This document shows, one piece after another, positions 1 to 7,677 of a stretch of DNA of 64,000 nt. The notes below the pieces were generated by a model that was not told where the DNA came from, did not search any database, and saw nothing but the letters and a program-made list of their open reading frames with translations. A program made the position numbers and the translations under genes. The stretch comes from Rhizobiaceae bacterium (GTDB lineage: Bacteria > Pseudomonadota > Alphaproteobacteria > Rhizobiales > Rhizobiaceae), in NCBI GenBank assembly GCA_023953845.1, contig JAMLJC010000001.1:1674001-1738000 (forward strand). The letters are read 5' to 3'. The number at the start of each line of letters is the position of its first letter. The first letter of the stretch is position 1.

Positions 1-844
1 GTGCGGAGGCCAGCAGACCGGCAAAATTTGTGCGGAAGCGCTCCACCGCCATGTTTGCGGGTGCGCCGCTCGCGGCGACCGCGAACGCGTCGCCGGCGAG
101 GTTGGGGCCTGTGATGAGCAGCCAGCGCAGGTTCTGATCCAGCCGTTTCGCGGCATCGACAGCCGCGGCGACGAGGTCTCGCCCCGCCGCGCCGCCGCCG
201 GCGGAGACGATAATGTCGAAACGTTCTTGCGAGGGTAAGGGCGGCTCCGGCGCCACCAGTCCAGTATAGGCGACGGGCGGCCGGATCGCGCCGGTAAGTG
301 GAAACGTCTCTTCGAGCCGCACGAAAGCCGGGTCGCCATGGACGAGAACGAGGTCGAAATAGCGGTTGAGCGTATCGACCGTCTCCTCGTTGCGCCCGGG
401 CTTGGTGCGCTCCTGCAATATGTCGCGGATGGAGGTGACGATGCGCGGCCTCGGCTCCGCCTTCACGGCTGCGTCGAGCAGCGGCAGCAGTTCGAACCGC
501 ATCTGCCGGCGGCCGAACGGAAAGGCCTCGATGACGAGGATGTCGGGCGCGAGCGCATGGAAGACTTCCAGAAGCCGGTCGCGGCGCATGGCCTCGAATG
601 CCTTGCCGGCCGGCTCGCCGGTCGCTGTCACGAGGCCGGAAAAGCCTTCGTCGCGTGAGGTCAGCGCGGGCAGAGCGACGTGCGCGACGCCCGGCGCGGG
701 AAAACCCGCGACCGGCGTGCCGCCGGTGACGACGGTGACATCGAACCCGTCCGCGGCGAGTGCGCTCGCGACGCGGCTGGCGCGGGCGAGATGGCCGATG
801 CCCAGCAGATGCTGGACGTAGAAGAGGACGCGCCGGCCTGTCAT
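1..844 (-). CDS. GT-B glycosyltransferase, MurG-like (C-terminus missing, runs off window)
   Basis: Translating the minus strand from the ATG at 844 gives 281 uninterrupted codons to the window edge, so the gene is partial. The N-terminus has a Rossmann strand followed by GIGHLARA (residues 15-22), the nucleotide-sugar-transferase signature of MurG-like GT-B enzymes. A second glycine-rich loop (SAGGGAAGRD, about 214-223) is where the donor-binding domain should begin. Its ATG overlaps the TGA of the preceding glycosyltransferase (ATGA), so translation is probably coupled. It is a likely paralogue of the gene at 2089-3300, and both resemble the predicted glycosyltransferases of COG4671. The sugar donor and acceptor cannot be told. 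Cytoplasmic, perhaps membrane-associated. Confidence 0.8.
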   Translation of the reverse strand, partial: MTGRRVLFYVQHLLGIGHLARASRVASALAADGFDVTVVTGGTPVAGFPAPGVAHVALPALTSRDEGFSGLVTATGEPAGKAFEAMRRDRLLEVFHALAPDILVIEAFPFGRRQMRFELLPLLDAAVKAEPRPRIVTSIRDILQERTKPGRNEETVDTLNRYFDLVLVHGDPAFVRLEETFPLTGAIRPPVAYTGLVAPEPPLPSQERFDIIVSAGGGAAGRDLVAAAVDAAKRLDQNLRWLLITGPNLAGDAFAVAASGAPANMAVERFRTNFAGLLASA

Positions 845-2079
845 GACCCTTCCCGCCACGACGCCTCGAACAGGCCCGTCAACTGCCTGATGCTCGACCG
901 GTGGTCGAAGGATTCGCGCACACGCTTTTCCGCCGCGTCGCCGAGCCGGCGTCTCAGCGACGGGTCACGGATGGCACGTGCCAATATCGCTGCAAGGGCG
1001 GCCGGGTCCTCGGGCGGGATCAGCAAGCCGTTCTCGCCGTCCGTCAGTAGTTCCGGCACGCCGGCGACATTCGTGGACACGCAGACCAGCCGCTGGCTCG
1101 ACGCCTCGACCAGCACGTTGGGCAAGCCGTCGCGGTCGCCGTCTACGGCGACACGGCAGGGCAGCGCAAAAATGTCGGCGCTTCGGTAGAGCACCAACAC
1201 CTCCTCCTGCGCGAGCGCGCCGCGCCAGACGATCCTGTCGGTCAGGCCGAGTTCAGTCGCCTGCGCCTTCAACGCGTCGAGACGATCCCCGCCGCCGACA
1301 TGCTCGAAGTGCCATGCGAGGCCGGAGGGCAGCAACGCCAGCGCCCGCAACAGAATGTCGTAGCCTTTCTTCTCCACAGCGCGGCCGACGCTCAGGATTC
1401 GGACAGGCGCGGCCGGATCGCTGCCGTCCCGCTCCGAGTCGGCTTTTGCCGGCGAGCCGAAACGTGTCAGGTCGAGGCCGTGATAGCTGAGATGCACGGT
1501 TCCGCCGCCAGCAAGCCGTTTCAGCCGGCCAAACCCATCCTTCGTGCAGGTGACGGCCCAGCGGGCGGAGGCAAGCTTGCCGGCGAGGTCCCAGTCGGGC
1601 GAGGTCCAGATGTCCTTGGCATGGGCCGAGCAGGTCCATGGCACGCCGAGCAGAAGGCTGGCGTAGCGCGTCACCGATGCCGGCGTGTGGATGAAGTGCG
1701 AATGCAGCCAGCCGGCGTCGCGCGGCCATTCGGCGGCCAGCACCAGCGCCTGCCCGAAGCGACGCACGCGGTTGCGGCTGGTGTCGCGGCCAAGGTCCTT
1801 GAGGAAGGCCGGCAGGGCGCTCCGGAAGCCGCGCGTCGGCAGCACCCGGAAGAGCGAGCGCAGGACGCGGCCCGGCTCGTCATGCAGATATTCGGGCAGA
1901 TAGGAGACCGGCGCCCGGATATCGTCATGGACCGGATGGCGTTTTCTGTCAGTGGGCCGGCGCAGCGCCACCAGCCGGAGTTCGAGTCCGGCCTGCTCCA
2001 GCCCGAGCAGTTCCTGAGCGATAAAAGTTTCCGACAGGCGCGGATAGCCTTTCAGCACCACGACGATCTTGCGGCGCAT
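841..2079 (-). CDS. GT4-family glycosyltransferase
   Basis: About 412 residues from the ATG at 2079; an in-frame TTG six bases upstream is a less likely start. The N-terminal KGYPRLSETFIAQE stretch is typical of WcaL/colanic-acid-type GT4 enzymes. A central SHFIHTP segment follows. The C-terminal donor domain carries VGRAVEKKGYD and a GLPNVLVEA E-x7-E-type motif. It is the middle gene of three consecutive glycosyltransferases, 9 bases after the upstream one and overlapping the downstream one by ATGA. A role in an exopolysaccharide, lipopolysaccharide or other glycan is inferred; no polymerase or flippase is visible. Confidence 0.85.
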   Translation of the reverse strand: MRRKIVVVLKGYPRLSETFIAQELLGLEQAGLELRLVALRRPTDRKRHPVHDDIRAPVSYLPEYLHDEPGRVLRSLFRVLPTRGFRSALPAFLKDLGRDTSRNRVRRFGQALVLAAEWPRDAGWLHSHFIHTPASVTRYASLLLGVPWTCSAHAKDIWTSPDWDLAGKLASARWAVTCTKDGFGRLKRLAGGGTVHLSYHGLDLTRFGSPAKADSERDGSDPAAPVRILSVGRAVEKKGYDILLRALALLPSGLAWHFEHVGGGDRLDALKAQATELGLTDRIVWRGALAQEEVLVLYRSADIFALPCRVAVDGDRDGLPNVLVEASSQRLVCVSTNVAGVPELLTDGENGLLIPPEDPAALAAILARAIRDPSLRRRLGDAAEKRVRESFDHRSSIRQLTGLFEASWREGS

Positions 2080-2088
2080 GGTCAAGGA

Positions 2089-3300
2089 TCAGGTCGAGCC
2101 TTCGACGACCGAGAGCCGAGGGCGCGAACGCGAATCCAGCCATTCGCCGACGATCTCGGAAATATGGGCAAGGCCGTCCAGCCTCAGATCGGGGTTGCTT
2201 TGCGAAGGGCGCGGCCGGTTCGGCAGGTTCTTCAACGCCGAGGCAAAGCGCGGCGCGTCTTCCGCTTCCTCCGGCAGGAGCATGTCGACGAGGCCGAGTT
2301 CGGCGGCGCGGCGCGCGCGGATCAACTGCTCCTCGCGCGGACGCACGCGTGGCACGATCAGCGCCGGCTTGTCGAAGGACAGAATCTCACAATAGGTGTT
2401 GTAGCCCCCCATGGCGACGACTGCCCTGGCACCGGCGACCAGCTCCTCCATGCGGTTGTCGAACTCGATCATCCTGAGATGCGGGATGGCGCCGCCTTTC
2501 TTCAGGAGCTTCTGCCGCTTCCTGGCGGGCATATAGGGTCCGAGCACGACGAGCGCCTTGTGGGTCAGTTCGGGGTCCTGCTGGTATGCGTGGATGACGT
2601 CGTGGATCAGGTCCGAGCCGTCGCCGCCGCCGCCGGTGGTGACGAGCAGATAGTCGCCCTCGGGACGATGTTCGGGCAATTGCTGCTGCGACAGGCTGCG
2701 CTGCAGGAAACCGACATATTTCATCTTCGCGCGCACATTGGCGGGAACGTCGAGGCCGGTCAGCGGATCGTAGAAATCAGGCGGGCCGTAGGTCCAGATC
2801 ATATCGTAGAACCGGCCGATCTTGCGCATCACGTCGCGCTGCTTCCACTCGGCCTCGAGCAGATGCGGCGCGTCCATCACCTCGCGCAGGCCGAGCACCA
2901 GCGTCGTGCCGCGCGTCTTGAGATAGGCGAGCGTGTCCTCCACCTCGCCGCGCAGGCCGAGCGGCTCCTTGTCGACGATAAAGATATCCGGCTGGAACGT
3001 CTCCGCCGTATGCCGGATGATCGACTGCCGCATCTTCAGCGTCTCGTCCAGCGCGTGATGGCGCTCCAGCGATGTGTACTCGCCGTTCCTGAGCTTGATG
3101 ACGCTGGGAATCTTCACGAAATCGACGCGGGCGCGGTAGTCGAACGCGCCGGCGATCGTGGCCCCCGAAATGATCAGCACGTCGAGGCCGCGATAGTTCT
3201 CGACCAGCGCATGGGCGATCGTCCTGCATCGCCTGAGATGCCCGAGCCCGAACGTGTCGTGGCTGTACATCAGGATACGCGCATGTTCGAAACGCCGCAT
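2089..3300 (-). CDS. GT-B glycosyltransferase, MurG-like
   Basis: 403 residues from the ATG at 3300. The frame stays open to a TTG at 3360, but that extension has no family-like sequence. The GLGHLRRC motif (residues 18-25) and the C-terminal AMGGYNTYCE donor loop mark a GT-B fold related to MurG and COG4671. The protein has no signal peptide or clear membrane segment. It is first in the three-gene glycosyltransferase run, so the promoter should lie in 3301-3557. There are two near-repeats, GGAATATTCC (3403-3412) and GGAATATCC (3439-3447), in that upstream region. The substrate is unknown. Confidence 0.82.
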   Translation of the reverse strand: MRRFEHARILMYSHDTFGLGHLRRCRTIAHALVENYRGLDVLIISGATIAGAFDYRARVDFVKIPSVIKLRNGEYTSLERHHALDETLKMRQSIIRHTAETFQPDIFIVDKEPLGLRGEVEDTLAYLKTRGTTLVLGLREVMDAPHLLEAEWKQRDVMRKIGRFYDMIWTYGPPDFYDPLTGLDVPANVRAKMKYVGFLQRSLSQQQLPEHRPEGDYLLVTTGGGGDGSDLIHDVIHAYQQDPELTHKALVVLGPYMPARKRQKLLKKGGAIPHLRMIEFDNRMEELVAGARAVVAMGGYNTYCEILSFDKPALIVPRVRPREEQLIRARRAAELGLVDMLLPEEAEDAPRFASALKNLPNRPRPSQSNPDLRLDGLAHISEIVGEWLDSRSRPRLSVVEGST

Positions 3301-3557
3301 TACAGCCAAACCACTCGATCCTGACGCCGGACAATTCTCATGACACGCAGCCCGCACCAATCGATTTAATGCCGAAAGCCATACCGCCTTGGGACAAGCG
3401 CCGGAATATTCCTATTAATGACACCTGACGCCCGCTGCGGAATATCCTGGACGATAGGCGGAAGACGCGACGAGAAGCAACGTAACTTCGCGTAGCTTAC
3501 CCCACGCCGCGTGAGCCTGCCAACACGGAATCTGGCGGCGGGGCTTGCCCTTCGCGC

Positions 3558-3854
3558 TCAGCACTCCTCTCCGAAACGGGCGCCGACAAGGGCCTCCAGC
3601 GCGCCGACGGCCGCTTCCGCGTCGGGGCCGCTCGCGGTGATGCGTATCGAGCAGCCAGGGCTCGCCGCCAGCATCATCAGGCCCATGATGGATGTTCCGC
3701 CTACCCTGATGCCATCCTTCTCGACGTTGATGTCGGCCTGAAAGCCACTGGCGAGCTGAACGAACTTCGCGGATGCGCGGGCATGCAGGCCGCGCTGGTT
3801 GACGATGATGACATCGCGGCTGACCGGATCTGCTGACACGCTCGCCACGCTCAT
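3558..3854 (-). CDS. ptsH: Phosphocarrier protein HPr
   Basis: 98 residues, usual HPr size with a short N-terminal extension. RGLHARAS places the EI-phosphorylated histidine at residue 24. GGTSIMGLMML carries the regulatory serine (residue 55), target of HPr kinase. The start overlaps the manX stop (ATGA). In rhizobia this protein belongs to a PTS without sugar permeases, relaying phosphate from PtsP/EI to regulatory EIIA proteins, with HprK controlling the serine. It is last in the chvI-chvG-hprK-manX-ptsH order. In several relatives ahcY follows; here glycosyltransferases do. Confidence 0.96.
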   Translation of the reverse strand: MSVASVSADPVSRDVIIVNQRGLHARASAKFVQLASGFQADINVEKDGIRVGGTSIMGLMMLAASPGCSIRITASGPDAEAAVGALEALVGARFGEEC

Positions 3855-4252
3855 TTGCTGGTCAGGAGTTGACTGGCGACATTGATGTATTTGCGGCCGG
3901 CATTCTGCGCCTCGTTGAGCGCGCTGGCCATATCGCCCGTCTTGCGCACGCTGGACAGCTTGATCAGCATCGGCAGGTTGACGCCGGCGATGATCTCGAT
4001 CCGGCCCGGTTCCATCACGGAAATGGCGAGGTTGGACGGCGTGCCGCCGAACATGTCGGTGAGGATGATGACGCCCGAACCGGTATCGGCCGTCGCGACC
4101 GCCTGCACGATGTCCCGGCGGCGCTGCTCCATATCGTCGTCCGCGCCGATCGAAACCGTCTCGAAACTCTGCTGAGGTCCGACAACATGCTCGACGGCAT
4201 TTCGAAATTCCTCGGCGAGTCGACCGTGCGTGACCAGCACGAGACCGATCAT
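3851..4252 (-). CDS. manX: PTS EIIA component, mannose family
   Basis: 133 residues, a complete stand-alone EIIA-Man domain. The active-site histidine is His9 in VTHG, and LTDMFGGTPSN is the conserved loop of the family. No EIIB, IIC or IID domain is present nearby, which fits the incomplete regulatory PTS of alphaproteobacteria. It accepts phosphate from HPr and probably acts as a regulatory switch, not in transport. It lies 182 bases downstream of hprK and overlaps ptsH by 4 bases; a separate promoter is possible in the gap. Confidence 0.93.
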   Translation of the reverse strand: MIGLVLVTHGRLAEEFRNAVEHVVGPQQSFETVSIGADDDMEQRRRDIVQAVATADTGSGVIILTDMFGGTPSNLAISVMEPGRIEIIAGVNLPMLIKLSSVRKTGDMASALNEAQNAGRKYINVASQLLTSK

Positions 4253-4333
4253 TCTGCTTTGGCTCCCGTCATAGCGCGTTCATCGACGCCTGCTACTCTC
4301 ATCGCGCTTCCGGCGGGCCGGCAGCGAGTGCGC

Positions 4334-4362
4334 TATCTTGTCGACCGGCGGTCGCTTGACAA
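4334..4362 (-). promoter_or_regulatory. Candidate sigma-70 promoter for manX-ptsH
   Basis: Reading the minus strand, TTGTCA (4362-4357) and AAGATA (4339-4334) are separated by exactly 17 bases, about 80 bases before the manX start. The hexamers match the bacterial vegetative consensus moderately. It lies in the only sizeable gap of the hprK-manX-ptsH run, so it could allow expression separate from chvG-hprK. Confidence 0.3.
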
Positions 4363-4434
4363 GCCCAAATTTGCCGAGCACTGGGCCATTTTGACGCATT
4401 GGACGACTATCGGCGCTCCGCCTGCCCGTCATGT

Positions 4435-4872
4435 TCATCCGGAAAGGCAGGCGCGGATCGCGGCGATGGCCGATCGTGTCGCCCGCTCGCGCAGCGTCAG
4501 CGACGGTACCGGAACCCCCGCGATCGTCTCTTCTCCCGGTTCCTGGTAACGCGGCGCCATCGCGCTTTCGGCGAGACGCACGACGAGATCGATGACGGCG
4601 CGGCTCTCCGCCGGGCACGGCACAGGGCCGAGGCCATGGACCTCGACCAGGCCCTCGATGGTAGGGGGCGCCTCGAGGATCAATCTGCCGCCGGCAATGC
4701 GCGCCAGGCATTGGTCGTCGGCGATAAGGCGTGCGAAGCAGCCGCGCCCGCGCCAGTGTTCGATCAGGCCGAGTGCGAGCGCCGTCTTGCCGGCGCCGGA
4801 GCGCCCGGTGATGAGGACGCCCTTTTCGCCCAGGATCACCGCCGTTCCGTGCAGATTGCTCGCCGGGCTCAT
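4435..4872 (-). CDS. hprK: HPr kinase/phosphorylase, short alphaproteobacterial form
   Basis: 145 residues against about 310 in Firmicutes: only the C-terminal catalytic domain is present, which is normal for rhizobia. Walker A is GRSGAGKT (residues 23-30), and IADDQ (50-54) holds the acidic pair that follows it in this family. The N-terminal regulatory domain is missing. The start overlaps the chvG stop by 4 bases, so the kinase is translated with the sensor kinase. It is expected to phosphorylate Ser55 of the HPr encoded downstream. Confidence 0.93.
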   Translation of the reverse strand: MSPASNLHGTAVILGEKGVLITGRSGAGKTALALGLIEHWRGRGCFARLIADDQCLARIAGGRLILEAPPTIEGLVEVHGLGPVPCPAESRAVIDLVVRLAESAMAPRYQEPGEETIAGVPVPSLTLRERATRSAIAAIRACLSG

Positions 4873-6653
4873 CCCTCGGCCGGCAACGTCACCACGAAAC
4901 GGGCGCCCTTCACCTCGCCGGGCTTGGTGCCGGGAATGTTTTCCGCGGTCAGCGTGCCGTTATGCGCCTCGATGATCTGGCGGCTGATCGACAGGCCGAG
5001 GCCGGAATTCTGGCCGAAAGCCTCGCTCGCGGGCCGGTCGGTGTAGAAGCGCTCGAAGATGCGGTCGATGTTCTCGGCGCGGATGCCCGGTCCGTTGTCG
5101 TCCACGGTGATGATGTTGAACTTGCCCGATCGCGACAGATTGATCGAGATGTGACCACGGTCGTCAGGCACGAAGGAGCGCGCATTCTCGATCAGGTTGG
5201 TGATGACCTGACCGATGCGCAGGTCGTGGCCAAGGCAGTAAAAGCCCTTGGCGCCCTGCGGGAGCTTGCCAGCCTTGAAGGCGATCTCCACCGTCTTCTT
5301 GTGCCGCCCGCCATCGGCGGACACCGATACGAGGTCGCCGATCAATTTCCTGAGATCGACCTTGCCGGCATCCTCGCGCGCCAGTTCCGCGTCGAGGCGG
5401 GACGCGTCCGAAATGTCGGTAATCAGCCGGTCGAGCCGCCTGACATCGTGCTGGATGATCTCCATCAGGCGATTGCGAGATGCCTCGTTCCTGGCGAGCG
5501 GCAGCGTCTCAACGGCGCTGCGCAGCGAGGTCAGCGGATTCTTCAGTTCGTGGCTGACATCAGCGGCGAAACTCTCGATGGCGTCGATTCGCGCATAGAG
5601 CGCATTGGTCATGTCGCGCACCGCGACGGACAGGTTGCCGATTTCGTCCTGCCGGTCGGAAAAATCCGGGATCTCCTCGCGGCTCTTGACGCCGCGCCGC
5701 ACCCGCACGGCCGCGGCGGCCAGACGCCGCAGCGGCTGGGCGATCGTCGAGGCGAGCAGCATGGAGAGGATGGCGTTGGCAAGGGCCGCCACGCCGAAGA
5801 CGCGCAGGATCGCCTTGCGCTCCTCGGCGACGATCTTGTCGATGTCGCCGCCCTGCGTGGAGAGCATCAGCACGCCGAGCACGGCGCGAAAGCGCTGCAC
5901 CGGCACGGCGACGGAGACGATCTGCTCACCCTGCTCGCTGATGCGCACTTCCGTGGCCGGAGTGCCGGTCAGCGCCCTTATGACCTCGGGAAAGGCGGCG
6001 CCGCTGCCGCCCGGCTGCTCGCGATAGATGGGAAGATCCGTCGGGCTGAAGAAGTTCGCCACACGCTTGTAGATGCGGTCGAGCAGATCCGGCTGGTCGT
6101 CGGCCACCGGCGGCAGGTCGAAACGCAGGATCTGGCCGCGCGAATAGAGGTGCCGGGAGTCCAGCAGCAGGTTGGCGTCGCGGTCGTATATGCGCGCGCG
6201 AGTGCGCGTTGGCGAGATCAGCCGCCGGAGCACGGGCGCCACGCGTTCCGGGTTGATGGGGAAGTCGAGGCTGTCGAGCTGGTCGCTGCCCGGTGCGAGG
6301 CTCTCGCCGGCCTGCAGCTCCAGCAGCTTTTCGGGGTCGATGCGGATGGAATCCGTCTCGACGGTCGCCGAGGAGGCGATGGCTCCGGCGATGATCTCGC
6401 CCTGCGTCATCAGGCTTTCGACGCGGGCCTCGATAAGGCCGTCGCGGAAGGTGTTGAGATAGAGTACGCCCACGACGAGCACGGCGAGCGCCGCGAGGTT
6501 GAGGAACAGGATGCGGCGCGTCAGGCTGGAAAATATGTAGTGGCCGAGCACACGGCGCATGGGCACCGTGATCCTGCTCATGAGGCGTGGCAGTGTGCGG
6601 CCACGCCCCGGGCCGGCTACAGCCGGCTTCCTGATCTCGATGTCAACCGCCAT
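4869..6653 (-). CDS. chvG: Membrane sensor histidine kinase ChvG/ExoS
   Basis: 594 residues. Transmembrane segments fall at about 47-67 and 283-303 and bracket a periplasmic sensor domain. HAMP follows at about 304-357, the H-box SHELKNPLTS puts the phosphorylated histidine at 368, and the ATPase domain shows NLIENA, DDNGPGI and GLGLSI. The start is 20 bases after chvI. In Agrobacterium and Sinorhizobium ChvG/ExoS with ChvI governs acid response, succinoglycan, motility and host interaction. Conserved linkage to hprK suggests crosstalk with the PTS. Confidence 0.96.
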   Translation of the reverse strand: MAVDIEIRKPAVAGPGRGRTLPRLMSRITVPMRRVLGHYIFSSLTRRILFLNLAALAVLVVGVLYLNTFRDGLIEARVESLMTQGEIIAGAIASSATVETDSIRIDPEKLLELQAGESLAPGSDQLDSLDFPINPERVAPVLRRLISPTRTRARIYDRDANLLLDSRHLYSRGQILRFDLPPVADDQPDLLDRIYKRVANFFSPTDLPIYREQPGGSGAAFPEVIRALTGTPATEVRISEQGEQIVSVAVPVQRFRAVLGVLMLSTQGGDIDKIVAEERKAILRVFGVAALANAILSMLLASTIAQPLRRLAAAAVRVRRGVKSREEIPDFSDRQDEIGNLSVAVRDMTNALYARIDAIESFAADVSHELKNPLTSLRSAVETLPLARNEASRNRLMEIIQHDVRRLDRLITDISDASRLDAELAREDAGKVDLRKLIGDLVSVSADGGRHKKTVEIAFKAGKLPQGAKGFYCLGHDLRIGQVITNLIENARSFVPDDRGHISINLSRSGKFNIITVDDNGPGIRAENIDRIFERFYTDRPASEAFGQNSGLGLSISRQIIEAHNGTLTAENIPGTKPGEVKGARFVVTLPAEG

Positions 6654-6673
6654 TTGCGGCGCAGGCTCCCGGC

Positions 6674-7375
6674 TTACGCTTCGCGGAAGCGGTAACCCAC
6701 ACCGTAAAGCGTCTCGATCATCTCGAAGTCGTCGTCGACCGCCTTGAACTTCTTGCGAAGCCGCTTGATGTGGCTGTCGATGGTCCGGTCGTCGACATAG
6801 ACCTGCTCATCATAAGCCGAATCCATCAGCGCGTCGCGGCTTTTTACGACACCCGGCCGCTGCGCCAGCGAATGCAGGATCAGGAACTCCGTGACGGTCA
6901 GCGTCACCGGCTCGCCCTTCCAGGTGCAGGTGTGGCGCTCTTGGTCCATGACGAGCTGGCCGCGTTCCAGCGATTTCGATTGCTGGTTCGGCGTCTTGGC
7001 TGCCGCTTCGCGGGCGCTGGCCCGGCGCAGCACGGCCTTGACGCGCTCGACCAGCAGGCGCTGGGAAAACGGTTTTCGGATGAAGTCGTCGGCGCCCATC
7101 TTGAGGCCGAAAAGCTCGTCGATCTCGTCGTCCTTGGACGTCAGGAAGATGACGGGCAGGTCGGTCTTCTGGCGCAGGCGGCGCAGAAGCTCCATGCCGT
7201 CCATGCGCGGCATCTTGATGTCGAGGATCGCGAGATTCGGCGGCCGAGCCGCCAGTCCTTCCAGCGCCGAAGCGCCGTCGGTATAGGTTTCGACGCGATA
7301 GCCTTCGGACTCCAGCGCGATCGAGACCGAGGTGAGGATGTTCCGGTCGTCGTCGACAAGCGCGATAGTCGCCAT
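6674..7375 (-). CDS. chvI: Response regulator ChvI (OmpR/PhoB class)
   Basis: 233 residues from the ATG at 7375, preceded by GAGGGAG at a suitable distance; an ATG six codons earlier (7393) is poorly supported. The receiver domain has the acidic pocket ALVDDD, the phosphoacceptor Asp52 in LAILDIKMP, and the conserved Thr/Lys (FLTSKDD, RKPF). The C-terminus is a winged-helix DNA-binding domain ending ETLYGVGYRF. It is the first gene of chvI-chvG-hprK and is divergent from pckA across about 300 bases. Confidence 0.96.
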   Translation of the reverse strand: MATIALVDDDRNILTSVSIALESEGYRVETYTDGASALEGLAARPPNLAILDIKMPRMDGMELLRRLRQKTDLPVIFLTSKDDEIDELFGLKMGADDFIRKPFSQRLLVERVKAVLRRASAREAAAKTPNQQSKSLERGQLVMDQERHTCTWKGEPVTLTVTEFLILHSLAQRPGVVKSRDALMDSAYDEQVYVDDRTIDSHIKRLRKKFKAVDDDFEMIETLYGVGYRFREA

Positions 7376-7677
7376 TTCGTTTGGCTCCCTCATGAGCGGG
7401 CGTCCCTTCCTGCTTCAGGACGCGCTATTGGAGGACAAATTGGGTACAAATTGTGGCAGAGATTCCCGGCGGAGTCACCCTGGCCTCGTTCCGGGACGGA
7501 GTCTGCACCCGCAGCGCGCTACGCTTATAAACGATTTAAAAGAAATTCAAAAATCTTAAATCGATTAATAATTTGAAATTGCTTCGCTTTTCTGCTTCCC
7601 GCTTTTTGTGAGGCTGCGCAGATGGTCTCGCGCCCGGCATGGGCGGCGTGCGGCGTATTTCATATCGAGGGGAATGC
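7376..7677. promoter_or_regulatory. Divergent chvI/pckA control region with inverted AT-rich repeats
   Basis: The gap is unusually AT-rich in its centre. TAAACGATTTAA (7527-7538) and TTAAATCGATTA (7555-7566) form an inverted repeat matching at 11 of 12 positions, and the second copy has an AATCGATT palindromic core. Central CG flanked by A/T arms resembles LacI-family operators. In Sinorhizobium pckA is controlled by the LacI-type PckR, so a PckR-type site is a reasonable inference. No promoter hexamers are called. Confidence 0.45.

Noticed and set aside
1300..3324. Long plus-strand open frame of 674 codons
   Set aside because: It is antisense to two glycosyltransferases with clear motifs, and its translation is His/Arg/Gln-rich as GC-rich shadows are.
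4962..6695. 577-codon plus-strand frame opposite chvG
   Set aside because: Shadow of the histidine kinase; no domain signature, only charged low-complexity sequence.
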